Source of the DNA: Nocardiopsis potens DSM 45234
GTDB taxonomy: Bacteria > Actinomycetota > Actinomycetes > Streptosporangiales > Streptosporangiaceae
Direction of reading: 5' to 3'
DNA length: 64,000 nucleotides
NCBI RefSeq assembly: GCF_000341105.1
Contig: NZ_ANBB01000015.1
Location: 1 to 64,000 of the forward strand
The notes below the pieces were generated by a model, which made no database searches, was not told where the DNA came from, and saw only the letters and a program-made list of their open reading frames with translations. Below are positions 24,803 to 33,299 of the stretch, piece after piece; the first letter of the stretch is position 1; each line of letters begins with the position of its first letter. A program made the translations under genes and the position numbers.

Positions 24803-26206
24803 TCACTGGGCGGTCCTGATCTGCGCCGATCCCGGGCGCCCGGGGCGCGGCGGGAGCAGCGGCCGGACCGCCCGCCAGGCGCCCCACCAGGCCGCCGCGG
24901 TGACCGCTACCCCTGCGGCCTGCCAGGACAGCCGCCACCAGGGCGAAGGCGGGGCGGGGAGACCGTCGTCCGGCGGCGGGACCGGGTCCGGGTGCTCCCC
25001 GGCGGCCGTCCGGGACCAGGCCATGAAGGCGTCCCCGACCGGCAGCGCCCCGCCGAGGTAGGCGCGGTGCTCGCGGCCGGCCGCGGCGCCGAGCGGCTCG
25101 CCCAGCCCGGTCAGCGCCGCCGCGGCGGGCTCGTCGCCGTAGACCACCGCGTCGCCCAGCGCCACCGCGCTCGCCGAGGCGGACAGGCCCAGGACGAGCG
25201 GCCCGGAGTCGACGTCGCCGGCGCCGCCGGTGCCGGCCGGGAACTCGCGGACGCCCGGCGCCCAGGCGTGCCCGGAGCGGAACTCCTCCCGGAAGGCGCG
25301 GTAGTCCTCGGCGGCCCAGGCCGGGTCGACGTCGGGCAGGAAGCGGAGCAGCAGCGCCTGGGAACTGCCCCGGGCCGGGCCGGCGGGTTCGCCGGTCTCC
25401 GCGTCCACCCGGTGCGGGATCAGCCCGGTGCCGGGGTCGGTCCGCTCGCGCACCGCCGCGGACCAGGCGTCCAGCGTCGCGGCGTGCGCTTCGGCGCGCT
25501 CCGGGTCCTGGGCGCCGCCCAGCACCCGGTCGGCGCGGGCCAGGGCCGCGGCGGCGGCGACGCTGTCCACCGGCCACGCCTGCCCGGGGTAGGCGGCCAG
25601 ATAGGGGCTGCCCGATCCGGCCAGGGAGGCGTCGAAGGCGGCGGCGATCTCCTCGGCGTCGGCGGCCAGCCGCCGGGCCTCCTGCGGCGCCTGCTCGGGG
25701 CCGCCGGCCAGCTCCACGATCCGGGCCAGCAGGTAGGTGCTCCACCCGGCGTGGAAGACCCCGTACTCCGGCTCGGCCTCCCGGGGGAACGGGGCGGTGC
25801 CGGCCGGGGAGTCCAGCCGGTCCAGCGCCCACCGGGCCTCGGCCAGCGCCTCCTCGCGCCGGTCGGGGTCGAGAGTCCCGGAGTTGGCCCGGCTCAGCCC
25901 GTACAGCGCGTGGGTGAAGGCGTACCCCTCGGGGAAGAGCGCCTGCATCCGCTCCCCGGCCCCGCCGCGCAGCTCGGCGCCGAGGAAGCGGAGGTGCGGC
26001 TCGACCGAGGCGGCGGTCCGCACGCCGCCCAGCTCCAGCGGCGAGGGGGTGCGGGCGCGCGCCCAGCCGGTGCCGACCAGGGCGGTCACCGCCACCGCCG
26101 CCAGCACGGCCAGCACGGCCACGGCCGCCCGCCAGGGGCGGCGGCGCACGGCGCCCCGCAGCGCGGCGCCGGGCGCCGCCGGGGTCCCGCTCTCGGATCT
26201 CGACAC
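24803..26206 (-). CDS. Membrane-anchored protein of unknown function, helical-toroid-like
   Basis: I do not recognise this 467-residue protein. It has a basic N-terminus, one membrane segment (about 25-48), a large extracytoplasmic helical domain (about 60-410) and a second hydrophobic segment near 425-445 followed by a basic tail. The domain has regularly spaced helices with aromatic/Gly turns (HAGWSTYLLARIVEL, YLAAYPGQAWPVDSVAAAAAL, DPGTGLIPHRV, VDSGPLVLGLSASASAVA), resembling alpha/alpha-toroid enzymes such as glycoside hydrolases or linalool dehydratase-like proteins. The DSxxAAAALA and DxGTGLxPHR words are reminiscent of such enzymes, but no catalytic residues can be assigned. The ATG lacks a strong ribosome binding site. 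Confidence 0.75.
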   Translation of the reverse strand: MSRSESGTPAAPGAALRGAVRRRPWRAAVAVLAVLAAVAVTALVGTGWARARTPSPLELGGVRTAASVEPHLRFLGAELRGGAGERMQALFPEGYAFTHALYGLSRANSGTLDPDRREEALAEARWALDRLDSPAGTAPFPREAEPEYGVFHAGWSTYLLARIVELAGGPEQAPQEARRLAADAEEIAAAFDASLAGSGSPYLAAYPGQAWPVDSVAAAAALARADRVLGGAQDPERAEAHAATLDAWSAAVRERTDPGTGLIPHRVDAETGEPAGPARGSSQALLLRFLPDVDPAWAAEDYRAFREEFRSGHAWAPGVREFPAGTGGAGDVDSGPLVLGLSASASAVALGDAVVYGDEPAAAALTGLGEPLGAAAGREHRAYLGGALPVGDAFMAWSRTAAGEHPDPVPPPDDGLPAPPSPWWRLSWQAAGVAVTAAAWWGAWRAVRPLLPPRPGRPGSAQIRTAQ

Positions 26207-26240
26207 CCGGCGATGCTAGATCATCGCCAGGAGGTCCGCC

Positions 26241-26485
26241 CGCCCCTGTTGAGCCCAGGGCCGCCGCTCTCTCCCCTCGGTCCCCGGCCCCGCGCCTACC
26301 TTGTTGAGCCCAGGGCTGTTGCTTTTTCCCGGCCCTGGATGCACACCGTGCACGGGACCGCCGGGGCGGTGGGCCGGGCAAAGACGACGACGCTGAGCTC
26401 GACGAGGTGGGCGCGGGGCCGGGGCCGGGGTCGGGAAAGACGGTGCCCCTGAGCTCGACGAGGTGGGCGGGTCCGGCCTGGGCCG
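26241..26485. repeat. Dispersed inverted repeat G, copy 2 (compound)
   Basis: Two copies of GTTGAGCCCAGGG start at 26248 and 26303; the second continues into GCTGTTGCTTTTTCCCGGCCC as in copy 1. On the right, GAGCTCGACGAGGTGGGCG occurs at 26395 and 26451. The same GAGCTCGAC words flank copy 3. No gene is supported in this stretch, which separates the unknown membrane protein gene from plsX. Confidence 0.7.
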
Positions 26486-26514
26486 CTGTGGGAGCGGCGT
26501 CCGTCCGGGGGCGG

Positions 26515-27594
26515 TCAGTCGTCGTGCTGGCTCAGCCGGGAGAGCCAGGTGGTGCGGTGGGCGGTGCCGACGCGGCGGCGGATCTGGTCGACGATGCGGC
26601 CGCCGGCCAGGTCGGAGGCGAGCAGGCAGGCGCGCTCGATGCCGCGGGCGCGGCTGGCGCCGTGCGCGATGACCACGGTGCCGTTCAGGCCGAGCAGCAC
26701 CGCGCCGCCGTAGCTCTCGCTGTCCAGCCGGTCGCGGAGCCCGCGCAGCGCCTTGCGCTGCAGCAGGGCGCCGGCCTTGGCCATCCGGCTGGAGCCGAGC
26801 GCGTCGCGCACCTGCTCGAAGGTGAACCGGACCGCGCCCTCCACCGACTTCAGCGCCACGTTCCCGGTGAACCCGTCGGTGACCACCACGTCCACGTCGC
26901 CGGCGAGCAGGTCGTGGCCCTCGATGTTGCCGCGGAAGTCCAGCCCGGGGGCCTCCTCGGCGGTCGCGGTGAGCAGCTCGGAGGTCTTGCGGGCGAGCCG
27001 GTTGCCCTTGCCCGGTTCGGCGCCGATGGTCAGCATGCCGACCCGGGGCGACTCCACCCCGTAGGCGGTGTGCGCGTAGGCGGCGCCCAGGTGGGCGAAC
27101 TGGACCAGCATCTCCGGTTTGGCGTCGGCGTTGGCGCCCGCGTCCAGCAGGATCGTGGGGCGGTCCCCGGTGGGCAGGGTGACGGCGAGCGCCGCGCGCA
27201 GCACGCCCGGCTGGGTGCGCAGCCGCACCGTGGAGGTGGCCACCACCCCGCCGGTGGACCCGGCCGAGACCAGCGCGGAGGCGTCGCCCTGCCGGATGAG
27301 CTTGCAGGCCACCGCGACGCTGGAGCGCGGCCGGCGCCAGCTGGCCAGTGCCCCCTCGTTCATCGCCAGGGTGTCCTCGGCGTGCGCCACCGGCACCTCG
27401 CCGAGCGCGCCCAGCTCGTCCAGGACCGGGAGCAGCTCGGCCCGGCGGCCGACCAGCACCACCCGCAGCCCGTGCGCGCGCACGGCGGCCACCGCGCCGT
27501 GCACCGCCTCGGCCGGCCCGTGGTCGCCGCCCATGGCGTCCAGGGCGATCACCGGCGCGCCCCCGCCGCCCGGCTCCGCGGATGCTCCGGTCAC
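26515..27594 (-). CDS. plsX: Phosphate acyltransferase PlsX
   Basis: A 359-residue PlsX that makes acyl-phosphate from acyl-ACP for phospholipid synthesis. Family motifs are VIALDAMGGDHGP at the start, ALVSAGSTGGVVATSTVRLRTQPGV, ILLDAGANADAKPEMLVQFA, GMLTIGAEPGKGN and DVVVTDGFTGNVALKS. The GTG at 27594 is preferred because GTGAGGAC lies just ahead and MTGASAEPGGGG leads into the domain; the frame can be extended to 27690 only through unlikely sequence. PlsX usually sits with rpmF, acpP or fabH; here it stands alone between a repeat and the KamA gene, so it may be a second copy or a relocated one. Confidence 0.95.
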   Translation of the reverse strand: MTGASAEPGGGGAPVIALDAMGGDHGPAEAVHGAVAAVRAHGLRVVLVGRRAELLPVLDELGALGEVPVAHAEDTLAMNEGALASWRRPRSSVAVACKLIRQGDASALVSAGSTGGVVATSTVRLRTQPGVLRAALAVTLPTGDRPTILLDAGANADAKPEMLVQFAHLGAAYAHTAYGVESPRVGMLTIGAEPGKGNRLARKTSELLTATAEEAPGLDFRGNIEGHDLLAGDVDVVVTDGFTGNVALKSVEGAVRFTFEQVRDALGSSRMAKAGALLQRKALRGLRDRLDSESYGGAVLLGLNGTVVIAHGASRARGIERACLLASDLAGGRIVDQIRRRVGTAHRTTWLSRLSQHDD

Positions 27595-27980
27595 GTGTCC
27601 GTCCTCACTCTCACCGCGTCGGGTCGCCGCCCGGCAGCGCCGGGCCGCCGGCCGCCCCCTCCCCGGGCCCGCACCCTTCCCGCACGTCATGCCGGGGGTG
27701 CGCCGACGGGGGCAAGGCTATGCGGTGCCTCCCGGGGCTTCGCGGGCGCCCCGGGGCGCGTCGGAAAAATGAGTGCTCAGGAGGCTATTTCCGGAAAGTG
27801 GGTAAGAATCACCCGAGATCGGGTACATCCGACCGCTGGTCAGGCGGGTTGATCACGTAACTGACCGTAATCGAATCATAGAACCGCTTCACCGGGTGGC
27901 CCCCCGTTGCCGAGGGGCCGCCCGGTTCAGGCCTGCCCGGTTGATCACCGGGCGGCCTGCCGCACCCCGAAGGGAGACGC
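27595..27980 (+). promoter_or_regulatory. Leader of the KamA gene with mutually exclusive hairpins
   Basis: The gap between divergent plsX and KamA is richer in A+T at 27770-27890. It then shows hairpin 1 (27891-27903 with 27914-27926, 13 bp, one G-T) and hairpin 2 (27928-27941 with 27947-27959). The right arm of hairpin 1 (27916-27926) is also perfectly complementary to the right arm of hairpin 2 (27947-27957), so two folds exclude each other. The word GTTGATCAC occurs at about 27848 and 27940. The ribosome binding site GAAGGGAG (27969-27976) is just beyond. This has the shape of an attenuator or riboswitch expression platform. Confidence 0.55.
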
Positions 27981-29357
27981 GTGAGCTTGACGCACGACGC
28001 GGCATCGGCCCCTTCGACGCCCCCGTCAGCGGGACGTCGATTCCGTGCCTACACCTCCAAGCACCTGGACGAGTTGACGGCGCGGGCGGGCCTCGGCTCC
28101 GACGAACGGCTCGCCGTTCGGGCGGTCGCCACGGTGCTGCCGTTCCGGGTCAACAGCTACGTCATCGACGAGCTGATCGACTGGGACTCCGCGCCCGACG
28201 ATCCGATGTACCGCCTGGTCTTCCCGCAGCCCGACATGCTGCCGGAGGCCGACGTGTCCCGGATCGCGGACCTGCTGCGCCAGGACGCGCCGAGAAAGGA
28301 GCTCAACCGGGTCGCCAACGAGATCCGGGCGAAGCTCAACCCGCACCCCGCGGGCCAGATGGACCTGAACGTGCCCAAGATCGGCGAGCAGGACCCGCTG
28401 GAGGGCATGCAGCACAAGTACGACGAGACGGTGCTGTTCTTCCCGAAGCAGGGGCAGACCTGCCACGCCTACTGCACCTACTGCTTCCGGTGGGCGCAGT
28501 TCGTCGGGGAGCCGGACCTGAAGTTCGCCTCCGGCGAGGTCGACCACCTGGTCCGCTACCTCAAGGACAACCCGCAGGTGACCAGCGTGCTGTTCACCGG
28601 CGGCGACCCGATGATCATGGGCGAGGGGGTGATCTCCCGCTACGTCGAGCCGCTGCTGGAGGTCGAGAGCCTGGAGTCCATCCGGATCGGCACGAAGGCG
28701 CTGGGCTACTGGCCGCAGCGGTTCGTCACCGACCCCGACGCCGACGACACCCTGCGGCTGTTCGAGCGGGTCGTCGAATCGGGGAAGAACCTCGCCTTCA
28801 TGGCGCACTTCTCGCACCCGGCCGAGCTGGAGTCGGAGCTGGTGGGCGAGGCGGTGCGGCGGATCCGCAACACCGGCGCGGTGATCCGCACCCAGGCCCC
28901 GCTGATCCGCACCATCAACGACGAGTCGGCGGTCTGGGAGCGGATGTGGCGCACCCAGGTGCGGATGGGCATGGTGCCCTACTACATGTTCGTGGAGCGT
29001 GACACCGGCCCGCAGGACTACTTCGCGGTCCCGCTGGCCCGCGCCTACGAGATCTTCCAGGGCGCCTACAAGAACGTCTCGGGCCTGGCCCGGACGGTCC
29101 GGGGCCCGTCCATGTCGGCCACGCCCGGCAAGGTCTGCGTCGACGGCGTCACCGAGATCGCCGGCGAGAAGGTCTTCATGCTCCACCTCATCCAGGCGCG
29201 CGACGCCGACCTGGTGGGCAAGCCCTTCTTCGCCAAGTACGACGAGAAGGCCGCCTGGCTGTTCGACCTGGAGCCGGCCCTGGGGGCGACGCACTTCCCC
29301 TACGAGTCGGCCCCGCCGGCGGACGTCTCCAGCCTGGTCGACCCGGCCCGCGCCTAG
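27981..29357 (+). CDS. KamA-family radical SAM enzyme (lysine 2,3-aminomutase-like)
   Basis: A 458-residue radical SAM protein of the lysine 2,3-aminomutase family. The cluster-binding triad CxxxCxxC is Cys161, Cys165 and Cys168 (CHAYCTYC), followed by the SAM-binding FTGGDPMIM. The lead-in MDLNVPKIGEQDPLEGMQHKYDETVLFFP is like that of KamA/EpmB. However, the PLP-lysine motif of clostridial KamA (GGGGK) is replaced by SATPGKVCVDG, so a different substrate is likely. GTG start with GAAGGGAG five bases ahead. No lysine-fermentation gene is near; the gene is monocistronic, ended by the terminator at 29373-29421. Its leader has exclusive hairpins, suggesting regulation after transcription start. 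Confidence 0.88.
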   Translation: MSLTHDAASAPSTPPSAGRRFRAYTSKHLDELTARAGLGSDERLAVRAVATVLPFRVNSYVIDELIDWDSAPDDPMYRLVFPQPDMLPEADVSRIADLLRQDAPRKELNRVANEIRAKLNPHPAGQMDLNVPKIGEQDPLEGMQHKYDETVLFFPKQGQTCHAYCTYCFRWAQFVGEPDLKFASGEVDHLVRYLKDNPQVTSVLFTGGDPMIMGEGVISRYVEPLLEVESLESIRIGTKALGYWPQRFVTDPDADDTLRLFERVVESGKNLAFMAHFSHPAELESELVGEAVRRIRNTGAVIRTQAPLIRTINDESAVWERMWRTQVRMGMVPYYMFVERDTGPQDYFAVPLARAYEIFQGAYKNVSGLARTVRGPSMSATPGKVCVDGVTEIAGEKVFMLHLIQARDADLVGKPFFAKYDEKAAWLFDLEPALGATHFPYESAPPADVSSLVDPARA

Positions 29358-29372
29358 CGCGGGAGGCCGGCC

Positions 29373-29421
29373 GCAGGGCCCCGGTCCCCGCGCGGGACCG
29401 GGGCCCTGCCCCCCTTTTTTT
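29373..29421 (+). terminator. Strong Rho-independent terminator
   Basis: A perfect 16-bp stem (29373-29388 with 29394-29409), a 5-base loop and a run of seven T at 29415-29421 end the KamA gene; it also faces the 3' end of the RpiR gene. Confidence 0.92.
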
Positions 29422-29440
29422 GGGAGGGGGAGGCGGAGGG

Positions 29441-30343
29441 TCAGAAGCCGAGGCGGGAGCGCCAGGCGGTCAGGTCGTGCGAGGTGGCGACCGCCCGGTC
29501 GCCGTCCACCGCGGCCACCGCCTGGACCAGCGCGTCGGCGATGACGATCCCGGTCAGCGCCTCCGCGGTCATCCCGGTCGGGGTGTGCGGCGCGGTCAGC
29601 ACCACGTCGACCCGGTCCCCCAGCTCCTCCGCGAGGTCCTCGCTGACCAGCACCGACCCGGCGCCCACCGCGCGGGCCCGCTCCAGCAGCACCTCCACCT
29701 CGGGCAGCAGCCGCCCCGGGGCGAACACCACCAGCACGTCGCCGCGGCCGATCCGGAGCAGGTCGTCGGCGAGCCGGAAGCCGCTGCTGCCGATGGCGCG
29801 GGAGCGCACCCCGACCCGGTTGAGCCGGAGCGCCAGGTGGTCCGCGGCGATCCCGGAGGAGCCCACCCCGTAGGCGGCCGCCTCCCGTGCCCCGGCCAGC
29901 AGCTCCACCGCCCGCTTGAGGTCGTCCGGGGAGGACGCGGCGCGGGCGTGCTCGATCCGCTCCCGGGCCTCGTCGGCCACCCGGTCCCAGATCCCGGCGA
30001 GGTCGCCGCCGATCCGCTCGATCCGCTCGCGCAGCCGCACCTCCGGGGCGACCGAGGAGCTGAGCGGCGCCGCGACCTCCTGCTTGAGCGCGGGCAGCCC
30101 GGTGTAGCCGAGCCGGCGCAGCGTCCGGATCACGCTGGCGTTGCTGGTGCCGCTGGCCGCGCCGAGCTCCTGGGCGCTGGAGTAGAGCAGCTGCTCGGCG
30201 GGATAGGAGGTGAGCAGGCGGCAGACCGAGCGCTCGGCGGGGGAGAGCGCGTCCCAGTGCGTCCGGACCCGGGAGCGGAGTTCTTCCAGGCCGGGGTTGT
30301 CTGGATTGTTCATTACGGGTCTTGACTGTGGTGTATCGCTCAT
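29441..30343 (-). CDS. MurR/RpiR-family transcriptional regulator
   Basis: A 300-residue regulator with an N-terminal HTH_6 domain (about 18-95; LSPAERSVCRLLTSYP, SSAQELGAASGTSNASVIRTLRRLGYTGLPALK) and a C-terminal SIS domain (about 130-285) that in this family binds phosphosugars or sugar-amino acids. The SIS part contains AYGVGSSGIAADHLALRLNRVG and GDVLVVFAPGRLLPE. It is divergent from the C45 hydrolase/peptide importer operon, so it probably controls that operon; similar RpiR-acyltransferase-importer sets exist. CTGGAG precedes the ATG at 30343; an in-frame ATG at 30313 is possible. GTAATGA-like words overlap both potential starts, suggesting autoregulation. Confidence 0.92.
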   Translation of the reverse strand: MSDTPQSRPVMNNPDNPGLEELRSRVRTHWDALSPAERSVCRLLTSYPAEQLLYSSAQELGAASGTSNASVIRTLRRLGYTGLPALKQEVAAPLSSSVAPEVRLRERIERIGGDLAGIWDRVADEARERIEHARAASSPDDLKRAVELLAGAREAAAYGVGSSGIAADHLALRLNRVGVRSRAIGSSGFRLADDLLRIGRGDVLVVFAPGRLLPEVEVLLERARAVGAGSVLVSEDLAEELGDRVDVVLTAPHTPTGMTAEALTGIVIADALVQAVAAVDGDRAVATSHDLTAWRSRLGF

Positions 30344-30400
30344 TACACTCCAGGGGAAACGATCAGTTCAACATCACACGGCCTCGTAATGAATGTTACG
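30308..30400. promoter_or_regulatory. Repeated GTAATGA operator words between RpiR and the C45 operon
   Basis: The palindrome CGTAATGAATGTTACG (30385-30400) lies before the C45 hydrolase start, and half-site-like words GTTCATTACG (30308-30317) and GCTCATTACAC (30338-30348) lie over the regulator start. RpiR proteins often bind AT-rich inverted repeats of this kind, so one regulator could act on both promoters. Confidence 0.5.
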
Positions 30401-30426
30401 CGCCGTGTCCCGGGGGACGCCGCACC

Positions 30427-31608
30427 ATGACCGAACCGCACGCAACGCTCTCGACCGGCCTGCCGCTCATCGAGGTCTCCGGAACCCCGCGCGAGCGCGG
30501 CCGCGCCCACGGCGAGGCCGCGTGGGACCGGATCGCCGCCGCGCTCGCCTTCTACGAGCAGGCCTTCGCCCAGCAGACCGGGCTGAGCTGGGACGGCGTC
30601 CTGGACCGCGCCCGCGGCTGGCTCGGCCCCTGCCGGGACTTCGCCCCCGACCTGGTCGACGAGATGGAGGGCATCGCCGAGGGCGCCGGGACGGGCCTGC
30701 TCGACGTCCTCGCGCTGAACGTGCGCGGCGAGATCATCTACGACTCCACCTTCGCCTCGATGGCCGCCCGCACCGAGGCCGAGGAGGACCGAGACTCCGC
30801 CGACGGCTGCACCTCCTTCGCACTCACCGAGGGCGCCGCCGGCGACGGCCGCGTCTACTGCGGGCAGAACTGGGACTGGCGGCACGGAACCGCCGGCACC
30901 CTGGCGGTGCTGCGCGTGGTGCAGCCGCCCCGCCCCACCGTCATCATGCAGATCGAGGCCGGCCAGGTGGGCCGGCACGGCGCCAACTCCGCCGGGATCG
31001 CGCTGAACGCCAACGGCCTCGGCGGCCGGTTCGGCTCCGCAGTCGGCGTTCCGCAGACCCTCATCCGGCGCCGGGTGCTCGACTCCGCGCGCCTCACCGA
31101 CGCCCTCGACGTCCTGGTCCGGACACGCGCGCACATCGCCAGCAACGCGCTGCTCACGCACCGCTCCGGGTTCGCCGTCGACCTGGAGACCACCCCCGGG
31201 CCGTGCAACTGGATGTACCCCGACGACGGCGGCCTGCTCGTGCACGGCAACCACTACCAGGCCGGGATCCCGCCGCAGCTGGCCGAGAACTACCGGCCGC
31301 TCGCCTCCGACTCGCTGCTCCGGGTGCCGCGCGCCCGGCGCGGACTGGCCGCCGCCCGCACCGCCGCCGACCCCGAGGCGGTGCGCAAGGCGGTGCACGG
31401 CGCCATGTCGGACCATCTCGGCCGGCCCGAGTCGCTCTGCACCCACCCCGACCCGCGCACCCCCGAGGTGCGGCGCTGGTCCACCCTGCTGTCCAGCCTG
31501 GTCGACCTGACCTCGGGCGAGTACCGGATCGCCCCCGGCACCCCCTGCGCCCACGACTACGAGGCGCTGCCGTGGAACCTCTACGACGGCCCCGGCGAGG
31601 CCGGCTGA
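30427..31608 (+). CDS. C45-family autoproteolytic acyltransferase/hydrolase
   Basis: A 393-residue N-terminal-nucleophile hydrolase of the peptidase C45/isopenicillin-N acyltransferase family. The proenzyme should cut itself before Cys128 in ADGCTSFAL, freeing the nucleophile; the downstream CGQNWDW and the NANGLG stretch are family oxyanion/substrate parts. The N-terminal part (RERGRAHGEAAWDRI) matches the C45 alpha-chain. No signal peptide is present, so it acts in the cytoplasm. It is the first gene of an operon whose remaining five genes encode a peptide-type importer. This suggests hydrolysis or transacylation of an imported amide or acylated amino-acid compound; beta-lactam chemistry is known for some members but is not shown here. 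Confidence 0.9.
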   Translation: MTEPHATLSTGLPLIEVSGTPRERGRAHGEAAWDRIAAALAFYEQAFAQQTGLSWDGVLDRARGWLGPCRDFAPDLVDEMEGIAEGAGTGLLDVLALNVRGEIIYDSTFASMAARTEAEEDRDSADGCTSFALTEGAAGDGRVYCGQNWDWRHGTAGTLAVLRVVQPPRPTVIMQIEAGQVGRHGANSAGIALNANGLGGRFGSAVGVPQTLIRRRVLDSARLTDALDVLVRTRAHIASNALLTHRSGFAVDLETTPGPCNWMYPDDGGLLVHGNHYQAGIPPQLAENYRPLASDSLLRVPRARRGLAAARTAADPEAVRKAVHGAMSDHLGRPESLCTHPDPRTPEVRRWSTLLSSLVDLTSGEYRIAPGTPCAHDYEALPWNLYDGPGEAG

Positions 31609-31661
31609 GGCCCGCCCCGCCCCGCATCCCCCCAGCACACCCCGCCCTCTTGGAGGCGACC

Positions 31662-33299
31662 ATGAACGACAGACGCCGCAGGGCCCTCGCGGCCCTCCCG
31701 GCGGCCGGGCTGGTGCTCGCCGCCACCGCCTGCGGCGGGCCGCCCGCCCCCGCCGGCGCGGCGCTCGACCTCACCCCGACCACCGCGGCGCCCACCGCCG
31801 GCCTGGACGAGGTGACCTGGATGCTGGCCAAGGAGCCCTCCTCCTTCGACCTGGACGCCGAGGGCGGGACCGAGCAGAACGCGGTGCTGGCCAACGTCTG
31901 CGAGCGGCTCATGCGGGTCACCCCCGACCTGGGCACCGAACCGCACCTGGCCGCCTCCGCCGAGTGGGAGGGCGACGACACCGTGGTCTTCCGGCTGGAC
32001 CCGGACGCCGCCTTCCGCGACGGCACCCCGATCACCGCCGACGACGTGGTGTGGAGCATGGAGCGGCACGCCGCCGAGGGCGCCGCCGAGTCCGACGAGT
32101 ACGCCAACGTCGAGGAGATCACCGCCACCGGCGAGCACGAGGTCACCGTCCGGATGTCCCGGCGCGACGCGGTGTTCGTCCCCGCCATGGCCGGCAACGG
32201 CGGCATCGTCTACGACCGCAGGGCGATCGAGGCCGACGGCGACGCCTACGGCACCCCGCAGGGCTCCGACGCCTGCACCGGCCCCTACCGGCTGGCCGAG
32301 TGGCGCTCCGGCGACCGGGTCGTGCTGGAGCGCGACCCCGGCTACTGGGACGCCGGCGGCGCCGCCCGCACCGAGCGGGTGGTGTTCCGCTGGGCCGAGG
32401 AGAACGCCGTGGTCAACACGCTGACCACCGGCGAGGCCGACGGCGCCTACCTGGACACCGCCGCGGCCGCGGTCCCGCTGCTGCGCGACGACACCGTCCA
32501 GGTGTTCCAGGGCCCCTCCACCAACGTGTGGTCGCTGATCACCACCGAGCGCGGCGGGCTCGCCGACCCGCGGCTGCGCCGGGCGCTCTCCCTGGCGCTG
32601 GAGCGGGACGGCATCGCCCGCGCCGCGTTCGGCGGCATGGCCGAACCGTGGAGCGCCCCGCTCGGCCCGGGCGGCTGGGGGTACGAGACCGAGCGGTTCC
32701 GGGAGGCCTACGAGGCGCTGCCGGGCTCCCCCGCCGACCCCGGCGAGGACGAACTGGCCGAGGCCCGCGACCTGGTCCGCGAGGCCGGCGCGCCGGACGA
32801 GCCGATCGTCGTCGCCAGCGACGGCGAGCCGGCCCGCACCGTCATCGCCGCCGCGGTGGTGGACGCCGCGGAGAAGATCGGCTTGGAGGCGCGCATCGCC
32901 ACCGTTCCCCGGCAGCAGTTCGGCAGCTACTACGTCGACGCCGAGCTGCGCGAGGAGGTCGACCTGTTCTCCGACGAGTACTGGATCTCCAAGAACGACC
33001 CGGTCGGCTTCTACAAGAACGGCGCCTCCGACGCCGGGGTGAACTTCTCCGGGTTCGCCGACGACGAGTACGACCGGCTGATCGAGGAGGCCCAGTCGGC
33101 CACCGGCGACGCCGAGCGCGCCGAGCTCGCCGTCGAGCTCCAGGAGCGCTGGACCGAGGCGATGCCGTGGATCCCGGTGGTGCAGACGCCCACCACCCTG
33201 GCGATGCGCTCGGGGATCACCGGCGCCCCGGCCTCGGCCGCCTTCATGTCCTACCCGTGGGCCGCCGGCCTCGGCGCCGGAGAGGAGTCCGGGCGATGA
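31662..33299 (+). CDS. Solute-binding lipoprotein of peptide-type ABC importer
   Basis: A 545-residue family 5 extracellular solute-binding protein (DppA/OppA/NikA type). The N-terminal signal ends LVLAATAC with the lipid-modified Cys24. The family signature is recognisable at VVFRLDPDAAFRDGTPITADDVVWSMER (about 107-134). Later parts include CTGPYRLAEWRSGDRVVLERDPGYW and the C-terminal WIPVVQ. TTGGAGGCGACC is the ribosome binding site. The stop overlaps the permease start (ATGA). The ligand may be a peptide, nickel complex or acylated compound; the C45 hydrolase upstream suggests an amide. Confidence 0.93.
   Translation: MNDRRRRALAALPAAGLVLAATACGGPPAPAGAALDLTPTTAAPTAGLDEVTWMLAKEPSSFDLDAEGGTEQNAVLANVCERLMRVTPDLGTEPHLAASAEWEGDDTVVFRLDPDAAFRDGTPITADDVVWSMERHAAEGAAESDEYANVEEITATGEHEVTVRMSRRDAVFVPAMAGNGGIVYDRRAIEADGDAYGTPQGSDACTGPYRLAEWRSGDRVVLERDPGYWDAGGAARTERVVFRWAEENAVVNTLTTGEADGAYLDTAAAAVPLLRDDTVQVFQGPSTNVWSLITTERGGLADPRLRRALSLALERDGIARAAFGGMAEPWSAPLGPGGWGYETERFREAYEALPGSPADPGEDELAEARDLVREAGAPDEPIVVASDGEPARTVIAAAVVDAAEKIGLEARIATVPRQQFGSYYVDAELREEVDLFSDEYWISKNDPVGFYKNGASDAGVNFSGFADDEYDRLIEEAQSATGDAERAELAVELQERWTEAMPWIPVVQTPTTLAMRSGITGAPASAAFMSYPWAAGLGAGEESGR

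Noticed and set aside
30393-33299. Long frame in which the C45 hydrolase and the binding protein appear as one fused protein
   Set aside because: The first 400 codons are an off-frame translation of the hydrolase gene. The real hydrolase ends at 31608 and the binding protein starts at 31662 with its own ribosome binding site.
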